DNA from: SVTX01 sp045588675
Lineage (GTDB): Bacteria > Bacillota > Clostridia > Oscillospirales > CAG-272
Direction of reading: 5' to 3'
Assembly (NCBI GenBank): GCA_045588675.1
Contig: JAZNER010000003.1
Span: 1 to 39,118, forward strand
DNA: 39,118 nt
A model generated the notes under the pieces. It was not told where the DNA came from and ran no database searches. It worked only from the letters and a program-made list of their open reading frames with translations. The translations under genes were made by a program, and so were the position numbers. Within the stretch, counting starts at the first letter, position 1. Each line of letters starts with the position of its first letter. Shown piece after piece: positions 6,215 to 15,668 of the stretch.

Positions 6215-6474
6215 GAAATCACCTCCGAAATACCGCCGTCTATGCCAAATGTCGTGGTTTTGGTTATGGTCTTTTCGCCGACAAAAATTTCCGTGATACT
6301 GCCATCATCGTTAAAAATGGTTGTCAGCGTTTCGCCGTTTGCGTTGGTCTCTACAATACTCCCGTCGTCATTAAACGATGTCGTTGAAGCGATAAATCCC
6401 TGCATGGCCATCATTGTGGCTCTATTTATCGGCGTTCCTGCGACCACCATTGTTTTGTCTATAAATTCCTTCAC
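6211..6474 (-). CDS. Tail-fibre-associated protein with NDDGSI repeats
   Basis: This 87-residue protein starts at GTG 6474. It begins VKEFIDKTMVVAGTPINRAT and then has short beta repeats, FNDDGSIVETN and FNDDGSITEIF, ending in TKTTTFGIDGGISEVIS. It is a conserved small neighbour of tail fibres in Clostridia phages. The repeats suggest an elongated beta-strand structure. It overlaps the micro-gene downstream and follows the 6476-6928 gene closely. It is probably part of the baseplate or fibre. Confidence 0.65.
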   Translation of the reverse strand: MKEFIDKTMVVAGTPINRATMMAMQGFIASTTSFNDDGSIVETNANGETLTTIFNDDGSITEIFVGEKTITKTTTFGIDGGISEVIS

Positions 6475-6475
6475 A

Positions 6476-6928
6476 TTATACCTCTCCGCATGAAAAATTT
6501 CCGCATATTTTATAATTTGCTTGCGTGTAAGTAACTATTTCTCCAACATCATTAAGTATTTTTTCCATTTCGTTTATGGCTTGAAAATGATATGAAATGT
6601 TTGGTGTAACAGGCGTTTCAGAATATGTAAAGAAAGCATTGCGCAAAACATCAATGTTGGTTAACAATCTTTGAAAATTTTGCTCATCAAACACATCTGA
6701 TATTGTCCACTCTTTGTTTGTCATTTCTGTGTTCCAATAACCCATATCGTTTAGAACTTCGTTCAATCTGCGTTGTTCATTTTCAATTCGATTTAATGTA
6801 TTAATAGTCAAGCAACCTTTTTCGAGTGTTTCAACTTCTGTATTGGACAATGTCAAGAACTTTTGCACTTTCTCCAATATTATGTGTTTGGCTTCTGTTA
6901 CATCGGCTTCTGTTCTGTTAAATATCAC
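6476..6928 (-). CDS. Conserved tail-fibre-region helical protein
   Basis: This 150-residue protein starts at GTG 6928 after GAGGAGG. It begins with FNRTEADVTEAKHIILEKVQ and continues KFLTLSNTEVETLEKGCLTI. It contains a charged helical region, AFFTYSETPVTPN, and a conserved end CGNFSCGEV. I recognise this as a conserved family found directly after tail fibres in Clostridia phages, with no enzymatic motif. A baseplate-associated or fibre-assembly function is inferred from position. A small 5-bp hairpin (6942-6954) lies just upstream of the ribosome site. Confidence 0.7.
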   Translation of the reverse strand: MIFNRTEADVTEAKHIILEKVQKFLTLSNTEVETLEKGCLTINTLNRIENEQRRLNEVLNDMGYWNTEMTNKEWTISDVFDEQNFQRLLTNIDVLRNAFFTYSETPVTPNISYHFQAINEMEKILNDVGEIVTYTQANYKICGNFSCGEV

Positions 6929-7004
6929 ATTTTTCCTCCTCGCCGCTATGCGGCTGATTTTTAGTTGGGGTTAGGTGTTGCTTTTTGTTATACTTCCGTT
7001 GGGG

Positions 7005-9023
7005 TTATATTATATCTTTAGCGAAACCATATAAATCACCCTGATTTTCTAACCGTAAGCAAGCCATTGTAACAACGCCAGCACCGTAACCTACAAAACT
7101 AATATACATCTGTCGGTATGGGTCGTCCGTTTTTTGAAATGTAACTATACCGTTTACACCGGTTACATTACATCGTATTCTTATTTTTTTAGCGTCTTTA
7201 TTTGCAATAAGAAAGTTGATTAAATTAGTATCTCCTATTAGTGTGTTTGCTGTTGTTAATACAAGACGCTCGCCTACATAGAAAGGCGCATAACCATCTA
7301 TATATTTCTGCGGTATTACGTGAATTTCTGTTTTGTCGCCGTAAATAGCAACATCAATACTTGCCGACCCGTCTAACCCAATAACCGCTATTGAAGCCCC
7401 TGCGGTTTCTACAAAAGCACCTGTTGCCATTACAAACGGAAAGTCACCCGAAGGTGTACCCGTTGTAAGTACGGCAAGGTCACCCATTGCTATAATGCTT
7501 TCGCCCTGCAAACTGCCCGCCACTGCAACACATTCATAATCAACACCGTTATAATTAACCTTGTATGTCTTGCCAACGACTAATGTAATAGGCGGTCCCA
7601 TAACATAAAGCTCACCCATTACTGCGTAGCCGTTATCTATTGCCGTTGTAAGTGGTACTATCACGCCGTATGTTTCTTCCTCATAATACATGTCCTTAAT
7701 GTACTTAGGCGGGATATGATGAATTTTTTCGATTGCTTGAGTAATAGCAATCGTCTTTCCATAGAAGCCATAACAAGCAACGAGTAGTGCAGTTCCTGCG
7801 GACGCTTCCTGTGCCGAGGTTATTGCAATAAACGGATAATCTAATGTAAGCGAATTGTCAAATATCTTTGCACCGAGCGCAACTCCGCTTAGCTCGGTTG
7901 TTTCGAATGCGTACGCTTCGCATATATAATCCACCTCGTCAATAGTTACTTTGTATTTTTCTCCAACCACTAAAGGAATTACGCTATTCCCCGAAACTCT
8001 ACCCATATCAGCGGCATCATACTGTATCGCACTCTCGGGTAAAATCTCGACTTCCTCAGAGCCTTCCTCATAGTACATATTGGGAATGTACTTGGGGTCG
8101 AGCTGGTGGTAGATGGTTTCCTGTACGCCGTTAATCTTGATGGTTATTGTCTCGGCGGTGTCGGTTTCCTTGTAAACGTAACAAGCCGAACCACCGAAAC
8201 TCACCACACAGAACGGATGGTCAGTTTTCGTTGTCATATCCGCAAGTACGCCGTTACCTATAATGTAAGTGCCGTCCTCGACGTAACAGTACGCTTCGTA
8301 TTCCTTGCCATTCCATACGACGATATATTTATTTCCCTCAATGAAGGAATTTTCTGCAAAGCCGTGAACAAGATACGCGCCTGTGTCAAAATCAACGGAA
8401 GTCTGCGGCAGTACAGCAATATTTACACCATTGACCTCTTTCCAATGGGTGCGGTTTTTAACGTAGCCTGCGGCGTTGGGGTCGTTCTGCCCCCAATCGG
8501 CAGAGCCACCACCCTCGCCGCCCGCCCCGTCATATATACGCACGGTTTGGGTGCCATTCTTATCTGTAATCGAAATTGTTGCAACGCCGCTCTTTTTGGA
8601 CACTTCAATGGTGGGAGAAAAACCGTTTTCTCCGCGAAGATTGGCATCAGGAATGTGGGCTACAGCCGCAGTCCGCTCGTTTGTGTCAACAGAGCTTATA
8701 TAACCCAAATTCCCATCATTGTAAAGCACCAAATCATATGGCTTGGGTACATAGTCGTCTGGAATTAAAAAATCCGCAAAAGGATAGTTTTCCAGCGAGC
8801 CCACAAGATTGGATTTGAGGCGGTAGTATGCAAGACCTCGCTCACCGTCAAGACCATCCTTTCCATCAAATTCACCGCTCTCCTTGGCTTCGTTCAGTTT
8901 TTCCTCAATGGTTTCGGGAAGGTTTTCTTCTATATCTATGACGCCATGAGCAACGGAATTAATATCTTCGGCAAGTATATAATCTCCGTCCTTCTTATCA
9001 ACCCAACTATCTTTTAAAGCCAT
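7005..9023 (-). CDS. Tail fibre protein, collagen-like segment and repeated beta domains
   Basis: About 672 residues from ATG 9023, just after AGGAGG; an in-frame ATG at 9047 has no such site. The N-terminus MALKDSWVDKKDGDYILAED is a conserved attachment region. A collagen-like GKDGLDGERG lies at residues 54-63. Three related beta domains follow, each with a (V/I)xGxKYxVxxxxxxYxCxA-type core, for example VVGEKYKV and VVGKTYKV. The C-terminus differs and probably holds the receptor-binding head. It likely trimerises and binds the host surface. It overlaps no gene and has the baseplate hub upstream. Confidence 0.8.
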   Translation of the reverse strand: MALKDSWVDKKDGDYILAEDINSVAHGVIDIEENLPETIEEKLNEAKESGEFDGKDGLDGERGLAYYRLKSNLVGSLENYPFADFLIPDDYVPKPYDLVLYNDGNLGYISSVDTNERTAAVAHIPDANLRGENGFSPTIEVSKKSGVATISITDKNGTQTVRIYDGAGGEGGGSADWGQNDPNAAGYVKNRTHWKEVNGVNIAVLPQTSVDFDTGAYLVHGFAENSFIEGNKYIVVWNGKEYEAYCYVEDGTYIIGNGVLADMTTKTDHPFCVVSFGGSACYVYKETDTAETITIKINGVQETIYHQLDPKYIPNMYYEEGSEEVEILPESAIQYDAADMGRVSGNSVIPLVVGEKYKVTIDEVDYICEAYAFETTELSGVALGAKIFDNSLTLDYPFIAITSAQEASAGTALLVACYGFYGKTIAITQAIEKIHHIPPKYIKDMYYEEETYGVIVPLTTAIDNGYAVMGELYVMGPPITLVVGKTYKVNYNGVDYECVAVAGSLQGESIIAMGDLAVLTTGTPSGDFPFVMATGAFVETAGASIAVIGLDGSASIDVAIYGDKTEIHVIPQKYIDGYAPFYVGERLVLTTANTLIGDTNLINFLIANKDAKKIRIRCNVTGVNGIVTFQKTDDPYRQMYISFVGYGAGVVTMACLRLENQGDLYGFAKDII

Positions 9024-9031
9024 ATTTCCTC

Positions 9032-10768
9032 CTATTTTAAAATACATTTTTTTATTATAATGTTTCCATTTAACGAAAATGTTTGGCTTATTATTATTCC
9101 TTGGATATTACCCAAAAACTCTGTTTCTGCAACAATAACATCGCCTGTATTGATTGCTCTATCATAAATTGTTACATTACTCTCCGAAGCTCCATACCTT
9201 GTAGCCCCATAAATCGACAAGCCATATGTGGGAAATGCACCGTATATAATGTGTTTTCCTTCTACGATAGATAAATTAACAGCATTAACCTTTATAAGCC
9301 AATTATAGCATTTTTGAAGCACATTGTCAACATTGTTTTCACTAACAAGCGTTGCATTTTCCACGGCGACAATCTTTTCAATTTCATTTGCCAACACCAC
9401 GGGATTGTTTTTTCTCTTTGTTTGCGTTGTATGCTCATATTTTTGCCCCGCCAAGATGCAATTCGTGTTTGCATTTATAACAGCATAATTTGTGCCACTT
9501 TGAATTATTGTTCCGTTTGTAATATTCAGATCGTGCAACGGCTCGGAGAATTTAACAAAAACATTTTCGCCCACTCCGCTTTCATTTGCATCATACACAT
9601 TTATTGTTTCGGTTATTGGTTTATAAGTGTGCGACACCACTTCAACGCCCGTCACGGTTTCGTCGTCAGTAAAATTCTGTCCTTGCATAATGCGATTTAA
9701 CGGTATGGTTTGCTTCACCTCATTATCAAGAGCAAACACCTTTACAACTTCGCTGTCGCTTGTATCAACCACCGCTTGAATTGCAAAAACCACTTGCATT
9801 AATGCTTCTCGGCAAGTTGTGTATGGTATATATCCCGTAACCGTTGCATTTGCAAAAGCATTATCAATGCTATAAGGTACTTTTGCCACCCTAAAAACAT
9901 CATCCAAAACATCAACCGCGTTGGCATTGACATATATGCCTCCATAATAAGGCACGCTGTTCATCAAACCAATATAATCTTCACTCTGTATTCTCCACAG
10001 AAATTTTGATTGTCGTTTGGCTGATTTAACAAAAGTGGTGGCTTTCAAATTCCCGTTAAAATATATTGATAACGGCTGTTTTGCTTGAAATGAATATTCT
10101 ATATTGCTTTTACTGTCAAGAACAAAATCCGCTGTATTTATACTGATTTGTGTGGAAATCGGGTCAATCTCTTGTATCAATTTAACATTTCTCAACTCAT
10201 TTCCATAAAAATATGTGCCATACCCATAGTCTATAACTCTTAATTTAAGTCGATTTTGCGGCATATTTAATGAATAAAATGTAATAACCAATTTATTATA
10301 ATTGTTTATTAAGTTTTGGCAGAAATAGAATGCGCTGTTTGGGTTGTATTCTTTTTCATCCAGCACGGTTTCTTCATCGCCTATATATCTTATCCATTTA
10401 ATTTTCAACCTCGTGGGATATATAGAATTGTCCAAATCAAACGTAAAAGTCAATCCTGGGCTTGAATATTGTCCTGCGCTTGTAAGCGTAATCACAATGG
10501 GTTCTTCAAATGCGCCATCATCATTACTCAACTGTTCGCTCCATAAACCAACATTTTCATTTTCGGGCATGGATGGAAAAGCCGTAGCCGTTCCATCCAA
10601 TACTGTTTGATACAATTCGCAAGGGTTTGCATAATTTGGAAAATTAAGGTTGTATTGTTGCAACTGTGCAAGGGTGTTAAACTCACTTTCACTTGCCGTT
10701 GGTACAAAATTTTCCTTTGCTTCGGGCGCAACATCGCCATATCTTATCGCTACGCCTTTGTTGTTCAT
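9032..10768 (-). CDS. Tail hub / tail-associated baseplate protein (Tal-like)
   Basis: This 578-residue protein follows the tape measure and the small distal tail protein, where siphophages encode the baseplate hub. The first 110 residues (AIRYGDVAPEAKENFVPTAS onward) precede beta-rich domains typical of hub proteins of Clostridia phages. I see no peptidase or peptidoglycan hydrolase motif, so it appears to be a structural hub only. Its ATG overlaps the stop of 10765-11166 (ATGA), and it ends in TAG directly before the fibre ribosome site. Confidence 0.7.
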   Translation of the reverse strand: MNNKGVAIRYGDVAPEAKENFVPTASESEFNTLAQLQQYNLNFPNYANPCELYQTVLDGTATAFPSMPENENVGLWSEQLSNDDGAFEEPIVITLTSAGQYSSPGLTFTFDLDNSIYPTRLKIKWIRYIGDEETVLDEKEYNPNSAFYFCQNLINNYNKLVITFYSLNMPQNRLKLRVIDYGYGTYFYGNELRNVKLIQEIDPISTQISINTADFVLDSKSNIEYSFQAKQPLSIYFNGNLKATTFVKSAKRQSKFLWRIQSEDYIGLMNSVPYYGGIYVNANAVDVLDDVFRVAKVPYSIDNAFANATVTGYIPYTTCREALMQVVFAIQAVVDTSDSEVVKVFALDNEVKQTIPLNRIMQGQNFTDDETVTGVEVVSHTYKPITETINVYDANESGVGENVFVKFSEPLHDLNITNGTIIQSGTNYAVINANTNCILAGQKYEHTTQTKRKNNPVVLANEIEKIVAVENATLVSENNVDNVLQKCYNWLIKVNAVNLSIVEGKHIIYGAFPTYGLSIYGATRYGASESNVTIYDRAINTGDVIVAETEFLGNIQGIIISQTFSLNGNIIIKKCILK

Positions 10769-11166
10769 TCGGGCAACACCTGCGCTTCCATGGGAATTAT
10801 ATTGAGAGAAAATTTATCCCAATATACCTTCCCTGTTCTTTTGTCAACTCTTTTTAATGCTCTTTCTCCGCTTGAAATATATGCGTCGTATTTTATTACA
10901 GATTGATTGTGTGCAATTTCAACAGATATTCCATCATATCGCGGGTAACTTACATAATCAAAAAGTCGGTCATATTCTGACTCTTTACCCTTTTTTCTCT
11001 GAAATGTGACTTTGTGCCCATAAAAAGTTCCAAGTGGGTCAAGGGTCATTCTTGCCCCGCGCGACATTGTTCTGCCCGTGTTTTCGGAATACAAAATATT
11101 AAAATTTTCGGCCAATTCTGTCACAATCACATCATAGGCTCTTCCGCCAATTTTAACATAATCCAT
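10765..11166 (-). CDS. Small distal tail protein
   Basis: This 133-residue protein starts at ATG 11166, overlapping the tape-measure stop by a base. It begins MDYVKIGGRAYDVIVTELAE and has TGRTMSRGARMTLDPLGT and YISSGERALKRVDKRTG. Proteins of this size and sequence type sit between tape measure and hub in Clostridia siphophages and are taken to be distal tail or hub-adaptor components. There are no catalytic motifs. Confidence 0.7.
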   Translation of the reverse strand: MDYVKIGGRAYDVIVTELAENFNILYSENTGRTMSRGARMTLDPLGTFYGHKVTFQRKKGKESEYDRLFDYVSYPRYDGISVEIAHNQSVIKYDAYISSGERALKRVDKRTGKVYWDKFSLNIIPMEAQVLPE

Positions 11167-13619
11167 TATGCAATCACCAACCTTGTACCAATTCTGCGAT
11201 TTTCTCTATTTCCTTGCTCAACTACTGCTCTGCCAAATTCTCTGCCATCAATTTCAAGGACAACCTCTGTATTGCCGCCGCCATAGTTTGCATTGCCTTG
11301 CAAAGCGATATTAAACGCGTCAACAATAGTCTGCAACGGCGCTTCGATGTTCGTTCCTCGCTTTTGGTCGCCCAGCACAGCAAGAAATTCCTTGTTCGGG
11401 GGAATTACTGCGCCTTGTGCTAATCTTGGTATGCTAACTCTGCCCAAAGAAACATTCGGAATATTTATACCAAAACTACCACCGCCAAGCCAATCAGGAA
11501 TGTCAAACGAAATCTTATTTAGTCCGTTTATTATCCAATTTATCATTTTCTCGAACATTGAAATTATGCCATTGATAGCCGCTTCAAAACCGCCTATAAG
11601 TCCGTTTCCGCAAGTCTTTGCAAGGTCAAGCCAAAATTTTGCGGTAAATATGGGCGCGATATGCCTGTTCCAAAAGTCCTTTACCGCTTCCCAAGCACCT
11701 TTTACCCAATCAACAATGGCATCCCAATTCAAAGCAATAGGTGTTACAAGAGCAACTGCACCTGCCGCTATCAAAGCTATTCCTGTGGCTATTCCAACTC
11801 CCGTTGCACAAAGTATAATTCCTAAAACTAACAGAGCCGCACCCGCTATTGCCATAATAACAGCGACCCAACCTTTTATCTTTTCTGTTATATCTTCAGA
11901 ACCTAATGCAACGGCAGAAATCAAAGAAGTTGCACCCGCTATAATTAGTCCTATTCCTTGCGGATATACCTTCATATAGCAAAGGAATATACCTATCGCA
12001 AGTAATGCTCCACCTGCCATTCCCATTATAATTGACAGCCAAGATGCAATATCATCGGGATTAAAAGTTCCTTGCATAGCAACAGAACTAACAATCAAAG
12101 AAGCACCCGCCACAATCATTCCTATACCTGTTGGTAAAATCTTGAAATATACCAAAATAATACCCAAGGCAAGCAAAGCACCGCCCGCAACGCCCATAAT
12201 TGTTGTAAGCATTTGAATTATACCATCATATCCAAACTCCGAAGCGGAAGCCATTGTTACGATCAATGTTGCCGCCCCCGCTATTATAAATCCAAGCCCC
12301 CAACCGATATGTCCTGTAAATAGCAGTATGAGACCAACTGCCACCAACGACAAAGCAACTATACCCATTATAGCGGTTAATGTTTCGTCAATTTCTTCAA
12401 CATAAGCCGAGCCATCGGGAGCATTACCGTCCAAATCACCGCCTATGCCTTGCAATCCACTATCCAAACCACCGCTTGTATTGTCGGCGGTCTGTGCCGA
12501 CAAAATTTGAATATCATCAAATCCCGCAAGTGTCTTTTTTAACTCTTTGTTGGTTTCCTTTACATTCTCTGTAACTTTTTCTTGGTTTTTTGCCGTTTCC
12601 TCTGTTTTGTCCGCTTGTTCTTCAAGCACGGCGTTTGTTTCTTTCTTGAAAAGAGCAACAATTCCTTGATATAACCCCTTGAACGCCCCGACAATCATTG
12701 CATATATTGAAGTTATCAATCTCGATATTTCCGCAATGAACGCCTTTCCGACAGTTTCGGCTAATTTGGGAGCAATTTTTTCAATCATTATCCCTATTCC
12801 GCGAATTGCCTTCTCTACAACAGGGAGAATGTTATCAAAATATATATCAACTGAATTTGCCAAATTCTCAATAGCGGCATCCATGTCACCGCCACCCGAA
12901 ATTGCGACAAGCACATTTTGCCAAGATGCTCTCATCATTCCCGCCGCACCGCTTATCGTGGTAGCCGCCTCTTTTGCGGTGGTTCCCGCAATGCCGAGCT
13001 TTTCTTGAATAACTCCAATCGCCGTGTAAACATCTGCAAGGTTATCAATATTATATTCAACGTCCGTAATTGCTTGAGCATCTTTCAAAAGGCGTTCCAT
13101 TTCAGACTTCGTTCCGCCATAGCCGAGCTTTAAGTTGTCCAAAAGTTGGTATTGCTGTTTTGCAAAGCCTTGAAACGCCATCGTCACCGACTCAAGAGAA
13201 CTGCCCATCTTATTGGCATTATCCGAGATAGATATAAGTGCCGCATTTGCAACCTCTGCCGCCTTGTCGGTGTCTCCTTCAAGCGAACTCAAAAGGCTCG
13301 CAGAAAAACTTGTCACGTTTGCCATATATTCATTGGCGGACATTCCTGCGGTCTTGTATGCTTCATTGGCATACTTCATAACCTTGTCGGCAGAATTTTT
13401 GAAAAGCGTCTCAACGCCGCCAACCAACTGCTCATATTCTGCAAAAGCATCAACAGAAGCTTTCACGAAATCCACTATTTTTTTGACAGAAAAAGCCGCC
13501 GCCAAAGCCGCACCCGCTTTTGTTGCCATTGCCATTATGGAGTTCGTGCCTTGCTTAATTCCTTTTGTGTCAACTTTTGTCGATAGAATTATGCTTCCAT
13601 CGCTTTGACCTATCGCCAT
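11166..13619 (-). CDS. Tape measure protein with four membrane-hairpin repeats
   Basis: This 817-residue protein sets tail length and is ejected with the DNA. The N-terminus has the typical pattern STKVDTKGIKQGTNSIMAMA, then helical segments including FAEYEQLVGGVETLFKNSAD. The middle (roughly bases 11730-12390) holds four tandem units of about 55 residues. Each is a hydrophobic helix pair such as IIMGMAGGALLAIGIFLCYM plus GIGLIIAGA. The C-terminal part has FWLDLAKTCGNG and a short structured end. No lytic domain (SLT or peptidase) is evident. By the usual rule of about 0.15 nm per residue the tail would be near 120 nm, which is inference. Confidence 0.9.
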   Translation of the reverse strand: MAIGQSDGSIILSTKVDTKGIKQGTNSIMAMATKAGAALAAAFSVKKIVDFVKASVDAFAEYEQLVGGVETLFKNSADKVMKYANEAYKTAGMSANEYMANVTSFSASLLSSLEGDTDKAAEVANAALISISDNANKMGSSLESVTMAFQGFAKQQYQLLDNLKLGYGGTKSEMERLLKDAQAITDVEYNIDNLADVYTAIGVIQEKLGIAGTTAKEAATTISGAAGMMRASWQNVLVAISGGGDMDAAIENLANSVDIYFDNILPVVEKAIRGIGIMIEKIAPKLAETVGKAFIAEISRLITSIYAMIVGAFKGLYQGIVALFKKETNAVLEEQADKTEETAKNQEKVTENVKETNKELKKTLAGFDDIQILSAQTADNTSGGLDSGLQGIGGDLDGNAPDGSAYVEEIDETLTAIMGIVALSLVAVGLILLFTGHIGWGLGFIIAGAATLIVTMASASEFGYDGIIQMLTTIMGVAGGALLALGIILVYFKILPTGIGMIVAGASLIVSSVAMQGTFNPDDIASWLSIIMGMAGGALLAIGIFLCYMKVYPQGIGLIIAGATSLISAVALGSEDITEKIKGWVAVIMAIAGAALLVLGIILCATGVGIATGIALIAAGAVALVTPIALNWDAIVDWVKGAWEAVKDFWNRHIAPIFTAKFWLDLAKTCGNGLIGGFEAAINGIISMFEKMINWIINGLNKISFDIPDWLGGGSFGINIPNVSLGRVSIPRLAQGAVIPPNKEFLAVLGDQKRGTNIEAPLQTIVDAFNIALQGNANYGGGNTEVVLEIDGREFGRAVVEQGNRENRRIGTRLVIA

Positions 13620-13635
13620 TTAATCACGCTCCTTT

Positions 13636-14187
13636 CTACCAATCGGAGTTCAAAAATTCTTCTTCCTCCGCAGTAAGTTTTCTCGGCAATTCCACCATTT
13701 TTTTGTGTTCTCTTATATATTCTTCTTCCCATTTATCGAGTTTCTTTCCCTTTGCTCGTTTGGAGCGAATTGATACAATGGTCGAAAAAGTACATTCGCC
13801 TATTTCATAATATGCGCTCAAAAAAGTGTAGAAATGAAGATAATCGACGGAGCGCACTTCATAGCCAAGCACTCTGTTTATCGGTGCAACCAAAACGGGG
13901 AAATCGTGTTCCCAATCCATTAACTGCGGTTTTTGTTCTTGGCTCTCTTCTTGCTCCTCACCGCCATTGATTATACGGAACATTTCTTTTATAGCCGTGT
14001 CAAAATCGTCTATTGCTGAAATATCCTCATAGAATATAAACAAAGCACACTTGACCTTTTCTTCATCCGTGAGTTCATTATCATTCAAAGCACAAATAAC
14101 ATCAAGAACCACACGATAATCGCACTTGTTTCTTATCGGGTGCTTTTTGCCGTTTATCTCAACTGCAATCGGTAAATCCCACATCAT
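13636..14187 (-). CDS. Tail assembly chaperone, Gp15 family
   Basis: This 183-residue protein matches the bacteriophage Gp15 pattern: WDLPIAVEINGKKHPIRNKC, then KVKCALFIFYED and an acidic stretch. MDWEHDFPVLVAPINRVLGY and VDYLHFYTFLSAYYEIGECT follow, then a basic SKRAKGKKLDKWEEEYIREH. It lies directly before the tape measure. Its start (ATG 14187 or 14184) overlaps the stop of the first chaperone gene, so the two may act as the G/GT-type pair, although coupled by overlap and not by a visible slippery site. It ends in TAG. Confidence 0.8.
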   Translation of the reverse strand: MMWDLPIAVEINGKKHPIRNKCDYRVVLDVICALNDNELTDEEKVKCALFIFYEDISAIDDFDTAIKEMFRIINGGEEQEESQEQKPQLMDWEHDFPVLVAPINRVLGYEVRSVDYLHFYTFLSAYYEIGECTFSTIVSIRSKRAKGKKLDKWEEEYIREHKKMVELPRKLTAEEEEFLNSDW

Positions 14188-14708
14188 TTGCTATACTTTG
14201 CGAGGTGCTTATCCATAGCCGACTTGTTTTCTGCGCCGTATTTCTTCAACTCAACCATAAGCCAATGGATAAAGTGCATTATATACATTTCTCGCCTTTC
14301 ATTTCCGTTTTCGTCTTCTACAATAACAGTATCGAATGGCTGACAATAGCGGAACGCCACATCGGAAATCTTTCCTCCAAATACAACATCCAATTCATCC
14401 TTTACCGCCTTGTTATACTCTGCCTCAATCTCATTTACCGCATCAAGTCGGATCTGTAAATTCTTCAATTCATCTGCCGACATTTCAAGCAACTTTTCGG
14501 GGTTGTCAAGGTCAATTTCAGGAACATTTCCCTCAAATCTATTTTTGTACTTTTCGAGGTCGATTTCCTTGATACGCTTTTTAATAGATGCCTCAAAACC
14601 TTGTATTCTCTCTTGAATACCTCTATCATTCGGGTTAAAATAAATAACTGCCTTATCACCATTGTCAAACTCAATCGGGAATGCGACTTTACCTGTGCTT
14701 AATTTCAT
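14184..14708 (-). CDS. Tail assembly chaperone (first of pair)
   Basis: This 174-residue protein begins MKLSTGKVAFPIEFDNGDKA and is largely helical and charged. Position supports a tail assembly chaperone: after the major tail protein, before Gp15 and the tape measure. Its last codons overlap the next gene's ATG. A hairpin (14747-14778) lies in the gap after the major tail gene and could lower expression of this and downstream genes relative to the tail protein. Confidence 0.75.
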   Translation of the reverse strand: MKLSTGKVAFPIEFDNGDKAVIYFNPNDRGIQERIQGFEASIKKRIKEIDLEKYKNRFEGNVPEIDLDNPEKLLEMSADELKNLQIRLDAVNEIEAEYNKAVKDELDVVFGGKISDVAFRYCQPFDTVIVEDENGNERREMYIMHFIHWLMVELKKYGAENKSAMDKHLAKYSK

Positions 14709-14746
14709 AATAAATACCTCTCTTTATATCCTCATTAAATGTAAAT

Positions 14747-14778
14747 ATACCGCCCTACCATATAGGGCAAGGCGGTAT
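14747..14778 (-). other. Hairpin after the major tail gene (possible attenuator)
   Basis: ATACCGCC (14747-14754) pairs with GGCGGTAT (14771-14778). An alternative inner stem is GCCCTA/TAGGGC. On the minus strand it lacks a good U tract, so it is more likely a partial attenuator or mRNA 3'-end stabiliser than a full terminator. On the plus strand a T run follows, but no plus-strand genes are known here. Confidence 0.45.
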
Positions 14779-14795
14779 TATAATATTTTTTTGTT

Positions 14796-15317
14796 TTATG
14801 CAGATGCCTTTGTAAATTCGGGCGCGCCCTCTGTAAACTCAACTGTTCCGCGCTCTTTCTTGTCGGAATAGTTTACTGTGATAGGCATATCAACATAAGC
14901 AGAACCGCCAATGCTACCAAAGGTGATTGTGCAATCGCTCTGCATATCTGCCTCATAGCCATCGGTTTCCGTGCCAATATAGCCGTAAACAGTAAGCATA
15001 TCGAACTGCGAAAGCTCCTCATACTTCTTGTCAAGCCAAATTTCGTGAAGCTTGAATGCGAGTTTAGAACCGCCTCTAACGGTGAAGGGTTCAAAAGACT
15101 GTGAAGGGGCCGCGCCTATTACGGTTGTTTCGTGGTTTCCAAGAATATCATTGACTTCTTCGGTTTCAAAGTTAGTTTCAATAGAACTGTCTTCAACACC
15201 TGCACCGAGAAGTTCCCATTCTTTTGCTTCTTTTGTGCCAACATTTACATAATGCTTCAAAAGTTTTCTCGGAGCTTTTGTGCCTGCATTTACATTGAAA
15301 TCAGTATTTATTGCCAT
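14796..15317 (-). CDS. Major tail protein
   Basis: This 173-residue protein begins MAINTDFNVNAGTKAPRKLL and contains WELLGAGVEDSSIETNFETE, SFEPFTVRGGSKLAFKLHEI and ITFGSIGGSAYVDMPITVNY. This is the pattern of siphophage major tail tube proteins in Firmicutes, with an Ig-free compact beta domain. It lies between the minor capsid/tail completion genes and the tail chaperones, as expected. The hairpin after its stop may separate its high expression from downstream genes. Confidence 0.85.
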   Translation of the reverse strand: MAINTDFNVNAGTKAPRKLLKHYVNVGTKEAKEWELLGAGVEDSSIETNFETEEVNDILGNHETTVIGAAPSQSFEPFTVRGGSKLAFKLHEIWLDKKYEELSQFDMLTVYGYIGTETDGYEADMQSDCTITFGSIGGSAYVDMPITVNYSDKKERGTVEFTEGAPEFTKASA

Positions 15318-15335
15318 TGTAATTGTTTCCTTTCG

Positions 15336-15668
15336 TTAATATTGTCCGCTTTGTAAAGCGTTATTTAGTGTGCGTGTTAATTTGTCAAGCTGACCCGCAT
15401 TTGCCGCCGCCTTATCCCATTCGTAAGTGGAATATGGGTTTTTGTGTTGGAAATTAAAATCCCTACCATAATAAACCCTTGAAGAATACGGCTGAATGTA
15501 ATGTATTTTAAACGGATATAATTTAGCCGTGTCTTGCATTGTTCCCGTATCTCGTGGAGTGTATGGGTCAATTAGTCGCTTCCAAGATTGGCTGACGAGA
15601 AGCCCGAATCGGTCATTCTGCACCTTTGCCAAAATCTTCGGCTCGTTAAGGTCAATCCTCACATTCAT
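15336..15668 (-). CDS. Minor capsid/head completion protein (Minor_capsid_2 type)
   Basis: This 110-residue protein has LIDPYTPRDTGTMQDTAKLY and YSSRVYYGRDFNFQHKNPYS, the typical core of Minor_capsid_2/head completion proteins, which help join head and tail. It overlaps the end of 15652-16155 by 17 bp. The major tail gene follows 18 bp downstream. No membrane or catalytic features. Confidence 0.75.
   Translation of the reverse strand: MNVRIDLNEPKILAKVQNDRFGLLVSQSWKRLIDPYTPRDTGTMQDTAKLYPFKIHYIQPYSSRVYYGRDFNFQHKNPYSTYEWDKAAANAGQLDKLTRTLNNALQSGQY

Noticed and set aside
8106..8768. 220-codon open frame on the plus strand
   Set aside because: Antisense to the tail fibre; the minus-strand protein has clear family features and a ribosome site, this frame has neither.
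11293..11979. 228-codon open frame on the plus strand in the tape-measure region
   Set aside because: Shadow of the tape measure's repetitive hydrophobic part; no start signal.
14184..14708. Programmed frameshift joining the two tail chaperones
   Set aside because: No slippery heptamer seen near the overlap; the genes overlap as ATGA with usual coupling, so a fused product is not supported.
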